In this document: positions 1-11,003 of the stretch, piece after piece
Layout: each line of letters begins with the position of its first letter
Numbering within the stretch: position 1 is the first letter of the stretch
Assembly: GCA_947652605.1 (NCBI GenBank)
Contig: OX393579.1
Coordinates: 20,915,674 to 20,979,673, forward strand
DNA: 64,000 bases
Source of the DNA: Elmis aenea
Lineage: Eukaryota > Arthropoda > Insecta > Coleoptera > Elmidae
Direction of reading: 5' to 3'
Notes under the pieces: model-generated
Seen by the model: the letters and a program-made list of their open reading frames with translations, nothing else
Database searches by the model: none
What the model was told of the DNA's origin: nothing
Position numbers and translations under genes: made by a program

Positions 1-485
1 CTGCTAGAACACTTTATTTTCCCTTTGTGTTTTCGTATAACTTATTTTTTACGTTTTCTTTACGAGTACCTATACATCTGACTTATTTAATGCAATTTTT
101 AAAATAGATTTTAAGTCAATCAAAATTCGTACTGTGACACACGCAAAGAGAGGGACAGCATATAAAGTTTAAGGTAAATGCAAAACTAGAATTTTCTAAT
201 AAAAATGTTCTGTTTTTAAAAGTCGTGCAACTATTTTAATATATGATAGTTCGCATAGAGAATATTTACTATGGTTTGCTTACTAAATAGTGAGCCATCG
301 ATTGCGTTAGAAGATATTAATTATGAAATCATTTACAGAATATCAATGCCAGCATAATTAAATTTAATCCTCTCCATTTATTCCGCTACAATTGCAGCGG
401 GATTTGAGCTGAGTTTAATAGTAACATAATCATTCATCTGTGAGAAACGGTTACTAAGACATTGCCACTCCGTAAGGAGATAATA
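1..485. other. AT-rich DNA, no gene seen
   Basis: I see no coding region, hairpin or recognisable repeat end in this stretch. It is AT-rich with short A/T runs. Confidence 0.5.
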
Positions 486-487
486 TA

Positions 488-970
488 CAGGGTGTATAGT
501 AGAAAATCAAGAATTTTAAGGTCATATAATATAGTACGCACTGATTATAAACAAAAACTTGATTTACTTTTAGAGACACAGAGTGTTTAAGCTACAAATT
601 TGCAACTGTTTATCTTATGAAACATAAAGTAAATATTACTTAAATAAAACTTTGTATAATTACACAAAAACGTTCTTGTGCCGACTTTATTTAATACAGC
701 TTTACTTTACATCTTATGGAATCGTGAACTCATTGCCTGGTACAAGTGGAATTCTCTAAGAGAGTAAAGATTTTCTCGTTTCCGAATATCTGCAGTAATT
801 GATTGCAAGAGATTAAATTAAATTTTATATGTGTCCACACAATAAAGTCTATTGGATTTAGCTCAGAAGACTTTGGGAGCCATAAGATGTGAAAAGAATA
901 ACAAATTTTACGTCCTTCATTTCATAGCACCTAAAATAAACCGACACAAGTTGACAACTTGAACACCCTG
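488..970. mobile_element. TA-flanked CAGGGTG inverted-repeat element
   Basis: The 483-bp segment begins CAGGGTGTA and ends with CACCCTG. A TA dinucleotide sits directly outside both ends (486-487 and 971-972). Short termini with a TA duplication are the hallmark of Tc1/mariner-type non-autonomous elements. The interior has no open frame and does not obviously fold back beyond the ends. The same CAGGGTG terminus recurs more than twenty times in the window. The pairing of these two ends is inferred from spacing and orientation. Confidence 0.55.
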
Positions 971-1277
971 TACCTCTAGAAGATTTCATTGGTAGATGTA
1001 TGTCTATTTAAATGTATTTCTTATTTTAGTGAGTACTTAAATGCCTTTAAAATTTTGGACTCGCATATTAAACTTCCTGTATAAGTATGTTACTACATAT
1101 TTAAACTTGTGTGCAGCGCTTGTTATGAAAGGAACGTTGGACGTGCTTGTAATTTTTAACGAATGTTGAAAATTAATCGTAAGCGCAAAAAAATCATACT
1201 TTGAAAAATATTGCGTTCAATTAGCAAAGGAGATATTAGAGTAGTAGCTAAGATGAAAAAAAATTAAATACATCATA
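971..1277. other. AT-rich DNA, no gene seen
   Basis: Apart from the TA duplication at its left edge I see nothing definable here. No frame looks coding. Confidence 0.4.
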
Positions 1278-1285
1278 CTGCCCTT

Positions 1286-2017
1286 TAGAGATGAGCACGA
1301 GCAGTTCGCGAATGAACCGTTCAAACTGAACGATTCGTCAGAGTCGATTCGTTACTGAACAAGTGAACTGTTCATCGATTCCTTTGCCTTTTTATTACGG
1401 GTTAAGGCGAAATTCGCTTGTGCCCATATAAAATGTATAACTTTCAAGCGACATCGTGCTTTATCCAATCGTTCACCAGTTAGTTGAGAATGAACCGCTG
1501 ACGAGACTCTTCTCAAAGCTTTATACAGTTCACCTACACGATTCGTCACTGAACTATACAAGTGAACCGTTTGTCGCTTCTATTTCGAAAAAAAAAATGT
1601 ATTTTACTGTACCTAGTGTTTGTAAGTATCCATCAAATTTTGATTTGGTTTCTGAAATCTTAGTAAAATGATTACACACAACACTTTTATTTCTGTTACT
1701 TATTTTTAGTCACATATCGCTGTACACAATTTTAATTTAAACGCGTAGGTACAGTTACATTTAATTTTTGAATATACACGTTAAGTACCTATAAATTCGC
1801 TTGCGCTTGTTTGATTTGTAAGGGTTGCAAGCAACGAAGCGCCTTATAGGTTATAACTTAAATCCCCCACCGATTCACAGTACCAGACAATCAGAACGGT
1901 TCTGAATAAGCGATTCTTTTAAACGAATCCAAGAACGATTCTTTAAGGACGATTCGGTTTAGTAAACCGAATCAAAAGAATCGATTCAACAACAAAAAAT
2001 TACTTTTCCCATCTCTA
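1286..2017. mobile_element. hAT-like non-autonomous element (TAGAGATG ends)
   Basis: The 732-bp element starts TAGAGATGAGC and ends with CCCATCTCTA, which are inverted copies. The flanking octamers CTGCCCTT (1278-1285) and CTTTCCTT (2018-2025) match at 6 of 8 positions, as expected for an aged 8-bp hAT duplication. The subterminal DNA is rich in GAACGATTC/GAATCGTTC-type words near both ends (about 1300-1380, 1530-1570, 1890-1990). Such words are common in hAT MITEs and may be transposase binding sites. No transposase frame is left; the short frames inside are not credible genes. Confidence 0.65.
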
Positions 2018-2122
2018 CTTTCCTTGTAAAAGGCTTGTAACTAGAAAAGTTAAGTTCGAGTGTCGTTACAGTTCGTACAAATATTTTTTATACGGTTTGG
2101 TTTCGAAAACACCTATGAATAG

Positions 2123-2296
2123 ATTCATGCACGTCCGCAGGGGGGACAAACAGGGCACTTGCTCCCCCTGGGATCGAGTAAAAAATAGTACTTGTAAAAC
2201 CATATCATAAAAATCAAAAAAATTAAATAAAAATTTATATACATTATTATTTATCTCTATGTTTTGCACCCCCTGGAAAATTTTCTGCGGACGCCC
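2123..2296. mobile_element. Short hAT-like MITE (CGTCCGCAG ends)
   Basis: Inverted GCACGTCCGCAG / CTGCGGACGCCC ends bound a ~174-bp element. It is flanked by ATGAATAG (2115-2122) and ATGAATGG (2297-2304), a 7-of-8 target duplication. The CGTCCGCAG-type end and 8-bp duplication fit hAT. The left end carries a few extra bases before the match, so its exact start is uncertain. Confidence 0.5.
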
Positions 2297-2609
2297 ATGA
2301 ATGGATTGAATGTAGCTGCCAAAAACCTTAACTAAGCAAATTCGACACTGGTTTTATAATTGGGTTAGCACGTTGTAGAGATGAAATTATCTATAGTGTC
2401 GTAAATATTTGAAATACGAAAATGATCAGATAATACCTGGATTAATAATGTCTCTCAATATTTAGTAAGTGAAGGGGGAAAATAGTAATAAGGTATTGTA
2501 CCACAATCAGTTGTGAGTTTATAACCGTTTTGCTACGTATCAAAAATCATTTCGTTTGAAAGTGATCGTGGTTTTTGTAATTCAAGTTTTTTCACCCCAG
2601 CGATTTTAG

Positions 2610-3281
2610 GTTGAAGAACAACGTATTTGTGTAAACTTTTGTTTTAGACTTGGAAATACGGCGACAGAAACAGATGAACTTTTAAAAACGAACTTCACAG
2701 AAGATGTCCTGAGTCGGACCATGTGTTGCAAGTGGTTTAAACGATTTGAAGAAGGAAAAACTTTAATAATTGTGAAAAGACCTCCTTTGCAAACGAAGAG
2801 TTTTCAAAGTTTTTGAGCAGATTCGTGCCAACCGGCGACTGTTAGGGAGGGGGCAGAAGAGCTAGAAATATCATAATTATGGGCCCTGCCAAGACATTTT
2901 GACCTATATTTTAGGCATAAGTCGTGTTGCTGCAAAGTTTTTTCCTCATCTCTTGACAGAACACCAGAAAGAGTCTCAACTCTTCCCTTCTAGTTAGTTA
3001 GAATTTGGCGAAAAACGAAGTCACCTTTATTCCTGATCCTCCATATTTATCTCACTTGATCCCTAGTGACTTCTCTTTGTTTGCAAAACTGAAGGGCTCG
3101 TTAAAATGATGTAGGAGTAGTTTTTAAATGATTGACGAGATAAAAATAATCGCAGACCGACTTAAGAGTGCCTACTAAAAGTGCTTAGAGGAAGTGCTTC
3201 CAGAAGTAAAAAAAGCCGCTTGAAGCAGTGTACCATAGCCAATAGCTGCTGCTGGTTACTATTTTGAAGCTGATCACATCG
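2610..3281 (+). pseudogene. Decayed mariner-family transposase
   Basis: A degraded mariner transposase can be read across changing frames. The first frame (2610-2815) gives LGNTATETDELL, then KWFKRFEEGKT, matching the N-terminal helix-turn-helix region in which the family has LGKSATET- and WFKRFKEGR-like motifs. Next come RANRRL and EELEIS pieces (about 2820-2870), then LTEHQK-like residues (2955-2975). From about 3035 comes the C-terminal block with SDFSLFAKLKGSLK and finally YFEADHIGLY near 3260-3285. The central catalytic stretch is mostly missing, so the gene is internally deleted as well as frameshifted. Intact mariner transposases are about 340-350 residues. The last residues abut a younger hAT MITE. 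It cannot encode a working enzyme; the family call is from remembered motifs, not a search. Confidence 0.75.
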
Positions 3282-3289
3282 GTTTATAC

Positions 3290-3747
3290 CAGGGCTCGAA
3301 ACCGAAAAAAATTTTGGTTAACGGTTAACCGAAATCGAGAACTTTATTTTTATAACGGTTTTTGTTGAAAAACCGGTTTTATTCGTAAAAAACCGGTTTA
3401 GAAAAAACCGGTTAAATTAACCGGTTTTTAAAATTATTTAGATCAGGAATGCAAAGTATGAAAAGATATTATTTATTTATAATTTTATAATAAATGTAGA
3501 ATCAAGAGTTCAGTAATGACTTTTGGCAAACTAATCGCATTTACTACAGATTTTGTATTTTTCATAGTAATTTTTATTAAAAAAAAGACGTTAAAAAACC
3601 GGTTTTTTATTATTTTGGTTAAAGGTTACCGTTTTTTTTGCCTTTAAAAGTAACGGTTTCGGTTTCGGTTAAAAATCACTTTTTCTGACAAAAAATAACG
3701 GTTAACCGGTTTTTTAAACCGGTTTAAAAAACCGGTTTCATGCCCTG
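3290..3747. mobile_element. hAT MITE, ACCGGTTTT-rich, with exact 8-bp duplication
   Basis: The 458-bp element begins CAGGGCTCGAAACCG and ends CGGTTTCATGCCCTG. It is flanked by perfect GTTTATAC octamers at 3282-3289 and 3748-3755, so the insertion is clean and lies in the 3' end of the mariner relic. Both subterminal regions are packed with ACCGGTTTT and GGTTAACCGAAA words. A diverged second copy lies at 29350-29766. No coding capacity is visible. Confidence 0.85.
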
Positions 3748-3755
3748 GTTTATAC

Positions 3756-5006
3756 AATTTATGAGCTAATTTTTCGCGACAATAGTAAAATAAATTAAAT
3801 TCCGCGCCAAACGGTGGCAGATACGAAGAAAAGTTACGAGACACTTTTTGTTTAGAATAAAACCCTCTAATTAAAACAAGTTCTAGTTTAATTTTGAACA
3901 GGGCCGTAATAGCTTTTTATAAAATTTATTGAAACTAAACCCCCACAACTCCGCCACTGATTGCTTGCGGGGCTTGATATTCTCACCGAATGCGGTTACC
4001 TGTAAGGTGGTGCTGTATACCAAATTTGGTTAAAATATATCTAATGGTTGGTAAACGGTTAAAAATTATCGACATTTTTTCGAAAATTTCAACACCCTGT
4101 AGCTTTAAAATGAAGCGTTTATGGACCCATGTTGATAGGGAATATTCGCTTTAAAATGAGTTTTAGTATCGACTGTCAAAGTCCTGCTGCAAAAAAGTGG
4201 ACCACCGTGTAAAAAAGCTATTCTCAATTGGATACTTTTTTTAACGAAACCCACTTCTTTATTTAACGGTAAAGCCCTGCAACGCAACATATTTTATCTT
4301 CTTAATTTTTTAAAAATTAAAGGATGCAATCTCAATGTTCAGTAAAATTTTGTAAGTCACCAGAATAACTTTAATTTACATCGTAAATTTCTGTTTATTG
4401 GTTAAACTTAAGACAACTTTCTTAGCCTCGCCAACTTGCCCTAGCAAGTAAATTGTAGTGCGGTTTCATTGGGCTTCACTTTCTTGTAGTTCCACTGACA
4501 GTACCCATGCACTGCCTTTGTTTCAGAGACCCTGCCTCTTTTTTGAAGGGTACACATACCACTCCAAACTCCGTAGACAATGTGGTTTCGACATGGTGGT
4601 TGTTTCTCCGCATTATGTGTGCGTAGCGAGACAAACATTCACGAATAGATTCTTAATCATTAGATCGGACTCCTGGACGAGTAAGGTGACCACCATACCA
4701 ACTAGCTAGCTGACTTGACCCTCGTAGATTACGAGAAACGACGAGGCTAAAGTGAATATAAATGTAAATATAAACGAACAGGGAAAAAGACAACACAAAA
4801 CAAAATCATTTGTGGAAAATCTTTTGTTAATTATGCTATTCATAAAGATTCTTTTCGTTTTCGCACATTAAATACATGCCGGTATCTAAGCTCTTCCAAA
4901 TCTTTTCACTACGTTGACATGAAAATCAATAACACAGCAACTATCGAACAGAGAATATTTAGGTAATTGCTTATCTACACTGCAGTGCATTTCTTTGCAC
5001 AATAGT
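3756..5006. other. No gene recognised; one CACCCTGTA end
   Basis: The first part is probably the 3' flank of the mariner relic. A CACCCTG end followed by TA sits at 4093-4101 with no clear partner. An hAT-like terminus (ACTCCGCCACTG) ends near 3959, also unpaired. Frames of 60-83 codons around 4105-4710 on both strands resemble no family I know and I do not call them genes. Confidence 0.4.
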
Positions 5007-5090
5007 CAGTGGCGCAGCGACGAGGGGCAAGGAGGGTATCGATGCCCCGGGCGCCAGTGTTGGGGGGCGCCGCGAAGACAAAATATTTTT
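5007..5090. mobile_element. Single hAT-like end (CAGTGGCGCAGCGACG)
   Basis: CAGTGGCGCAGCGACGAGGG starts abruptly at 5007 and runs into a GC-rich block (GGGCGCCAGTG, GGGGGGCGCCGCG) that contrasts with the AT-rich surroundings. CAG-GGCGCA starts and such subterminal GC blocks are typical of hAT elements. I found no matching right end or 8-bp duplication, so this is either a truncated copy or one whose end has decayed. Confidence 0.4.
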
Positions 5091-5699
5091 GCGTTAGTTT
5101 CAAGTATTTAAAGTCAGAAACTAAAATGCCATCATTATTTTAAAATTTGTTCTTATTTTCATTACAGTGTATTTGAATAAATAACACAACATTATTTTAC
5201 TTGAAACTCAAAAACTACAGTAAAAATACAGACGAGGGTAGTGCACGCAAATTTATCACTTCAAGCTGAACAAACAGATAAACTTTTTTAAAAAGGTCAA
5301 CCATTTCACCAACATTTCAGTTAATGAGTGTAGCTACATCTTATTAAAATACTTTTTATCTATCGAGGTTCAACATTAGGATAATGGTCGATTAAATTAA
5401 AGCAAAGTTGCGCTATTTGGTGCAGAATATAAATTTAAAACAAAACATGCCATAACTCTTTTAGTTCAGAAGTTATTTAAAAAAATATTGTTATATTGCC
5501 ATGATTTTTAGAGACATTAAAATACAAAAACACTTTTTAGAGCAAGTTTATAATATGATCAATACGCCGATTTTATTGGATTTTGTATCAGACGTTCTAT
5601 CTATCTTGGATAATCATCAACTTTGTAATTTCTTATAGGTAAGCATTTTACTAAAACTAGAAAAATTTCAGACAGTTCAATTTGTAACTATGCATTGTC

Positions 5700-5818
5700 A
5701 TCACCGGTTACCGAATCATTGTACAATAAAACCGGTGGTTCGAAACGTAAACCGAAAAGTTAAAATTTATCGAACCGGTAACCGGAACTGAACCGTTATT
5801 ATTTTCGGTTCGGGTCCC
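5700..5818. repeat. CGGTT/AACCG-rich repeat remnant
   Basis: The stretch contains ACCGGTTACCG, AACCGGTGG, GAACCGGTAACCGG and CGGTTCGGGTCCCTA. It resembles the subterminal regions of the ACCGG-rich hAT MITEs elsewhere in the window but lacks convincing ends. GGGTCCCTA may be a decayed TAGGGACCC-type hAT end. Confidence 0.35.
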
Positions 5819-5819
5819 T

Positions 5820-6861
5820 ATTTTCAATATATTTTAGCTACTACAGTAATCAATTTTCTTTAATGTAGTGAAATGCGTATGCGTAATTTAATTAACCGGA
5901 TATAATTTATTTACTGGTTAATTTAGTAAACATTAAAATAGTGGTTCGGAAACTTGAAACTAAAACACATACACCTAAATGTGTTTCCATCCATTAAGCA
6001 AAGTATGATGTCCCCAACGCCCTGCAATAGATATGCTGTTAGTTGAATTTTCATAACGTAGAAATTACTTAAACCTTTCAATACGACTTTTGGCCAATGA
6101 AGTAAATTATGTACAAAAATTTGTTGCTATGGCTTAAAAATATATGTATACAAAGTTTAAAATTTTTAGCTTTTACTTTTGTTCATAGAAGCGCTTGGGA
6201 TACATATGTCCCAGCACTATTGCATGCTTAGAATAAATCTGTCCCAGCAGTAACTAATGAACACACACATGACCACACAAAAGTTGACTGAGAGGAGCCA
6301 CATGTATACCTGATACAAAAATTAAAGTGATTCACGTGTACTGTGAGCTCAGAACTACTAACAAATCTCATCCCAGGCTATTCTAAAGCGACATCCAATG
6401 CAGAATTTTTCAAACATCCTTTGGGACGTATGTATCCCCGCAGTATTGAAATGGTTAATGTTTAAAACATTACATCAAACGAAACAGTCAGTTACTTTCG
6501 AGTGTTTTCTGTTTTGATTTTACGTCAATAGTTGTGGTTATCAATGCGTAGTAATTTATTTTTAGCTTACTCGATTTATTTGGAAATTTCCAGGAAAATG
6601 TGTAACAAAAACGGTCTATGACGTATAACTTTTATTGTTACAGTAGACTCAGTTATTTAAGTGGGTTAAAAATAAAATGGACTAAAAAAATAACATCCAA
6701 TAAATTCCACATTAAAGTTTAATTTTCACATAGCTGTCACTGTACATTGGTAGAAATCGCTATAAGTAATTGTGTATGCATTTTATCGGAAACACAAGCG
6801 CTGTTTTAATATATAAGAACCGAGGGTTACTTTTTACTAATTTTTGTAGCAGTTTTTGTTT
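5820..6861. other. AT-rich DNA, no gene seen
   Basis: I see no coding frame. Two related segments near 6190 and 6420 share a GGGA-CATATGTCCC-like core and may be an old duplication. Confidence 0.4.
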
Positions 6862-6871
6862 TCTGCTACAT

Positions 6872-8408
6872 TCTTCTTCTTCTTCTTCTTTTTTTACGAT
6901 GGCCTTTTGCCTCACGGCGTGGGCTTTTGGGGGTTCTCCACCCAACTTTTCCAGACCTTTTTGACTGCCGTCATCGCTCTCAACTCCCCAACTGTTTTCC
7001 CTCGTTCACGGGCTATTTGTTCTATTCTGTTTTCCATGTTAGTTGTTGGCCTTCCTATCCGCCTCTTCCCATACCTCCTACATTCTGTTATTTTTTTTGT
7101 CATAGATTCTGGCGGCATCCTCTGCACGTGTCCGTACCAGTTTAATTGTTTTTCTTCGATACTTTGGGTTATTTGTTTTTGTTGTAGGTCATTCTGGATG
7201 TCTTTATTTGTGCACTTATCTCTTTTTGTTTTTCCCGCTATTTTTCTTAAGAATCTCATTTCTGCTGCCGTTATTCTTTTCTCATGTTTAGATGTTAGTG
7301 GCCATGTTTCACTACCATACAACATAGTTGGAATTACGACCGTGTTGTATATTCTGGTTTTTGTTTTTGCACTAATTTCTTTTTTCCCAAGGATAGTTTT
7401 GTTTAGTTGGTAGTAAATTCTCGTACTTTTTCTGGTTCTGTTTAGGATTTCTGCGACAATTTTCCCATCTTCGCTAATTTTCGTTCCTAAGTACTCTATT
7501 GTCGAGACTTGCTCCAGTACGTCGTCTCCACATTTGATGTTTTGCTGTTCTTCATCATCGTTTATTTTTTTAATTTTTGTTTTCCCTGTGTTAATTTCCA
7601 TTCCCCTTTGTTGTATAGTTTCGTTCCACCGGTTCAAGGACTTTTGTATGTCTTCTCTGTTTTCCCCCACTATTATTATATCGTCTGCATATAATAGGCA
7701 CTGTAACTGGATGGGCCTAAGATCTTTGAATCCGGCTGTTACTTTCGGCGTATTTTTTTTTACAGATCTTCAGTATTTTGTCCATATATATGTTGAATAA
7801 TAGGGGGCTTAGGCTATCACCCTGTTTAATACCTCTTTGTAGTGCAAATTTCCTGGAGCTTTTGCCTTTTATTTGTACTTCCGCTATAACTTTTCTGTAT
7901 ATACTTTTTATTGCCTTGGTGAGTTTTTCCGTGACCTTCAGTTCTTCTAAGCAGTTCCACAATCTTTCTCTTGGTATTGTGTCGAATGCTGCTTTCAGGT
8001 CCACGAATGCTAAATATAGTTTTTTCTTTTGTTCGTTTGCTCTTTCAATTAGTTTTCTAACTACACTTATGTTGTGATCTTGAGTTTGTTTTCCTTTCAT
8101 AAAGGCTGCCTGCTCTACTTCCATTTTCTTTTCCACTTCATTTCTTAGTTTTCTCTCTAGTATTTTAGTGTACATTTTATACAAGGTTGATGCTACGCAA
8201 ATAGCTCTGTAGTTTTCACATTTACTTTTGTTACCTTTTTTGTATAGCGGTATAATTACATTTTTCTCCCAGTCTTCGGGTATCTTATTTTCGGTCCATG
8301 CTTTGCGGAACAGCCTTGTTAGCCAATTTTCCATTGCTTCACCTCCCCATTTTATTAATTCTGGCACTATTTCATCACTCCCTGCTGCCTTGCCTGCTTT
8401 TAGTAGTC
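6872..8408 (-). mobile_element. 5'-truncated RTE-like LINE with 10-bp target duplication
   Basis: The minus strand carries a 1537-bp LINE 3' portion. Perfect TCTGCTACAT copies lie immediately outside both ends (6862-6871 and 8409-8418), which defines the insertion to the base. The reverse-transcriptase frame is open right up to the 5' break at 8408, so the copy was born truncated. The 3' untranslated region is only about 40 bases after the stop and ends in a (GAA)n tail (6872-6890) instead of poly(A). A very short 3' UTR with a microsatellite tail is characteristic of the RTE clade. A 47-bp 3' stub of the same family occurs at 40879-40925. Confidence 0.88.
6912..8408 (-). pseudogene. RTE-like reverse transcriptase, C-terminal ~500 codons, one frameshift
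   Basis: Reading from 8408 downward, the frame starts with KAGKAAGSDEIVPELI, the entry block of non-LTR reverse transcriptases. It continues through YRAICVASTLYKMYTKIL, FVDLKAAFDTIPRERLW (catalytic Asp region) and GIKQGDSLSPLLFNIYMD. The catalytic YADD box is at 7680-7691. Downstream are the thumb-like YLGTKISEDG, LYGSETWPLT, AEMRFLRKIAGKTKRDK, NWYGHVQRMP and GKRRIGRPTTNMENR segments, with a TGA stop at 6912-6914. A single extra base in a T9 run (7753-7761; A9 on the coding strand) shifts the frame between the LLFNIYMD block and YADD; otherwise no stops are visible. Upstream endonuclease and RT N-terminus are absent because of truncation. The protein would polymerise cDNA from element RNA but this copy is dead. 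RTE versus another clade is my judgement from C-terminal motifs and tail. Confidence 0.85.
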
Positions 8409-8418
8409 TCTGCTACAT

Positions 8419-8778
8419 CAAAAATTAAAATATTTGCGATTTTTTGATTAAAATTCGATTAAGGATTTTTTTAGGTCGGATTTATTTTATTAAAGGTGAA
8501 GCTAACTTATAATTTTTAGATAAAATTCTTAGTAGGCTATGACTTTATTAAGAAGATAATTTTGTCAGAAACCATACTTTAACAACTGTATTATAAGATT
8601 TAAGGATATTTTTTTTGATTTGTTTACAATAATATCTATCCTCATCAAATGTTTGTGTAATTTTTTTGAAACCGATGCTGCCTATTACTATTGCTGTAGA
8701 TTGCTTATCGACAAGTGACAAATGGTTCTACAGACACTAAATAACAGTAAAAAAATGTTATGATTAGTTGAAAATGCG
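8419..8778. other. AT-rich DNA, no gene seen
   Basis: Nothing recognisable between the LINE duplication and the next foldback end. Confidence 0.4.
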
Positions 8779-8780
8779 TA

Positions 8781-9205
8781 CAGGGTGGTCCAAATTCGAT
8801 GAGATTACATGAGTATCTCGCTTAGGAATCGATAGATAGACACATATGTGCAGTTTTTGAAACACACTCATAACCGTTTTCAAAAACATTCTATCATTTC
8901 CGCTTTTTGAGTTATTACACAATAATTGTTTTTTGGTCATATTTATAATGTATCATATCTCCGTTATTGTTGTAAATATCGAAAAAAATTATAAAGATTT
9001 TTAAAAAATATTTTTTTCTGATTCGAAAAAAAAAATTACGCTCGCTTTTAAAAAGTTATGATACAAACTTATCTTTTTTCTAATGGAAACTATAGTTGGC
9101 TATGACCTATTTAGATTTCTTATTTTTTTCTCACTCCAAATATATAAGTGTTGATGTAGTTATTTTTAATAATACGCAAGTTACGAAGATTTTTCAGTTT
9201 TTTTT
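8781..9205. mobile_element. Foldback-type TA element, one arm only
   Basis: After TA (8779-8780) the sequence begins CAGGGTGGTCCAAATTCGAT and continues colinearly with the left arm of the element at 11698. Shared blocks include GTATCTCGCTTA, GTGCAGTTTTT, CGGTTTTTGAGTTATTA-like and AGTTGGCTATGACCT (about 9094-9108). Similarity fades near 9205 (ATACGCAAGTTAC). No right arm or CACCCTG end follows, so this copy lost half of its palindrome. Confidence 0.65.
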
Positions 9206-10180
9206 TTTGAAAGCACGTGCAGCGTAAAATGTTTTATTTTTATAAGTAGGTCAGATACGAAATTGTAACAAAATAATAACGAAGTTTTTGCAACAAACAG
9301 AACTCAGACATCCCTAACGGTTTAAGAGATACGCTCCTTTAAATAATTGTCATTTTTTGATGACAGCTATGATAGATTAACTTGCCAGTTAAAGGGTTTT
9401 AAATTATTTATTTAGTCATACACTGTTAGGTGTAGGACTACAGTTGTAAATAAGGTATTGAAATAATGTTCATTACATGTAGATGTCCTTATTAGTTCTC
9501 CTGGATTTGTACATAGGTAACATTTCTAAATTTATGTTTTTTTTTTGGTATATTAGGAAGTAAATATTATGTTACAATTCTACGTGGTCGATACTAACCT
9601 ATCCAAGAATAAAATGCTTTCAACAGCTCCCGTTCAGCAACACAATGTAATAATCTAGTATTGTTGAGTATTTTTAACAGCACCGCATATTTTTCCTAGC
9701 AACACAAATCGGGGGCATTTCCACTGTTACCTTTCTAGTGATACGACTTCCCTGGCTTCTCTCTACCTTTATAGTAAGCACATTTATTATATGAGAATTG
9801 ACGTAGGTGTAGCGCGGCACTGTTTGGTTCCTTTATTTCGCTGTAAACATGTTTATTAAGCCAGAAATGTATTGTATCTAACGTGTTCAATCAGTTTTCT
9901 CACCCTTGCACAGCCAAACATAAAGCAAATTTAACGAAAGATAAACTATTAATGGGGATATAAAGCGTTTGATCATACAACTATTCAGAATAATGGCCGT
10001 TGTAACCAGATTATGACGTCATTATCGTTTTAACGGCCTGTGTTAGCTAAAATTCTGTCTAAAAGCGTAAAATCGAGCAAATTAATTACAACCATATTAA
10101 CTGCGTCAAAATTTATTAATTTATATTAAATTTAATTTTACTTTAGCATAAAAAGTTCATTTTTGTTCAAGTCTTATTAA
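9206..10180. other. AT-rich DNA, no gene seen
   Basis: No coding frame, hairpin or repeat end that I can support. Confidence 0.4.
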
Positions 10181-10182
10181 TA

Positions 10183-10330
10183 CAGGGTGTTTCTTAAACA
10201 TTGCAAAAAAAAAGTTCGGGAGGTGATGTCTTATCAAAAATTAATGGGGGCCTTTCATATATTTTTTTTCCCTTAGGCGTTTCCTTTCGGATTTACACCC
10301 CCCTAAAGGGGAGCGGTAAAATTAGGTTTT
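10183..10330. mobile_element. Unpaired CAGGGTGTTTC end
   Basis: TA followed by CAGGGTGTTTCTTAAAC marks the left terminus of a CAGGGTG element. The following 150 bases include a relatively GC-rich block (CACCCCCCTAAAGGGGAGC near 10297). I could not find its right end; the element may extend toward 10740. Confidence 0.35.
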
Positions 10331-10793
10331 TATTTTATTTCTCAAATTTGAATAAATGTAGGAGAATGATATATGGTAGGTTGTTTATACTTATTAAAAG
10401 GTTTCCCATAGTGATACTTTCAATCATCTGCCACTTTCACAGGAAGTTGAAAAGCGCGACCCCTGTTGGTTTTTTAATCAGAACTTTTTGTTGAGTTGAA
10501 ATCTTGCAATTAAAAAATGTTGTTTTGAAAGCTTGATTTATTTAGAAACTTTTTTTATTCTTTAGTTTTTCTCGTAACACCTACCGTTTTTGAGTAAAAA
10601 ATAAAATAAGTAAACATGCACCATTAAATATTCCAATATAAAACGATTCATTTTGGTGGTTACCAATACCATGGTTTGTGTATGTTCATATTAAATAGAA
10701 ACGGGCTGTAAAAAAAATAATTAAAAACCTTTTAAAACTCGTGTGGTACAAGTGCGAAGGTTTTTTAATTTGTTGCTCAGATAAACATTATAA

Positions 10794-10882
10794 ATATTTG
10801 AACATAAGATAAACAACAATATATTACTACATAACTGCTGATTCTGATTCTGACTATATTGTTATCTTATGTTCAAATATTC
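10794..10882. repeat. Short imperfect palindrome
   Basis: ATATTTGAACATAAGATAA on the left and TTATCTTATGTTCAAATAT on the right are exact inverted copies separated by about 40 bases. The pair would form a strong hairpin. It directly precedes the GCGAAAGTAA-family repeat. Confidence 0.6.
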
Positions 10883-10884
10883 AA

Positions 10885-11003
10885 TATCGCAAAAATAATT
10901 ATAACGGGTTCAGGGAACCTCAAAATATCTGTCAAAATCTGGAATTCGATTATTTTCGCGATCACAATACTTTCTTCATACTACGTATGGCGAAAGTAAA
11001 AAT
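10885..11003 (+). repeat. Dispersed ~120-bp repeat, copy A (TACGTATGGCGAAAGTA)
   Basis: This copy begins near ATCGCAAAAATAATTA and ends ACTACGTATGGCGAAAGTAA. It aligns along its length with copies at 45791-45919 and 59931-60058, sharing CCTCAAAA, a TGTC-AAA segment and a GATCACA-TACTTT block before the conserved end. A partial inverted match (TTTACTTTCGCTATACGTAG) occurs at 15278-15297. The class is unknown to me; no target duplication was found. Confidence 0.6.

Noticed and set aside
3898..3959. CAGGGCCGTAATAG ... CCGCCACTG as a 62-bp hAT MITE
   Set aside because: The two ends match poorly and the flanking octamers do not agree, so pairing is unsupported.
4458..4709. 83-codon Cys-containing frame as a small gene
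   Set aside because: No recognisable motif, no supporting signals, and an equally long frame exists on the other strand.
6856..8428. Several plus-strand frames up to 185 codons
   Set aside because: All lie antisense to the RTE-like reverse transcriptase and lack motifs.
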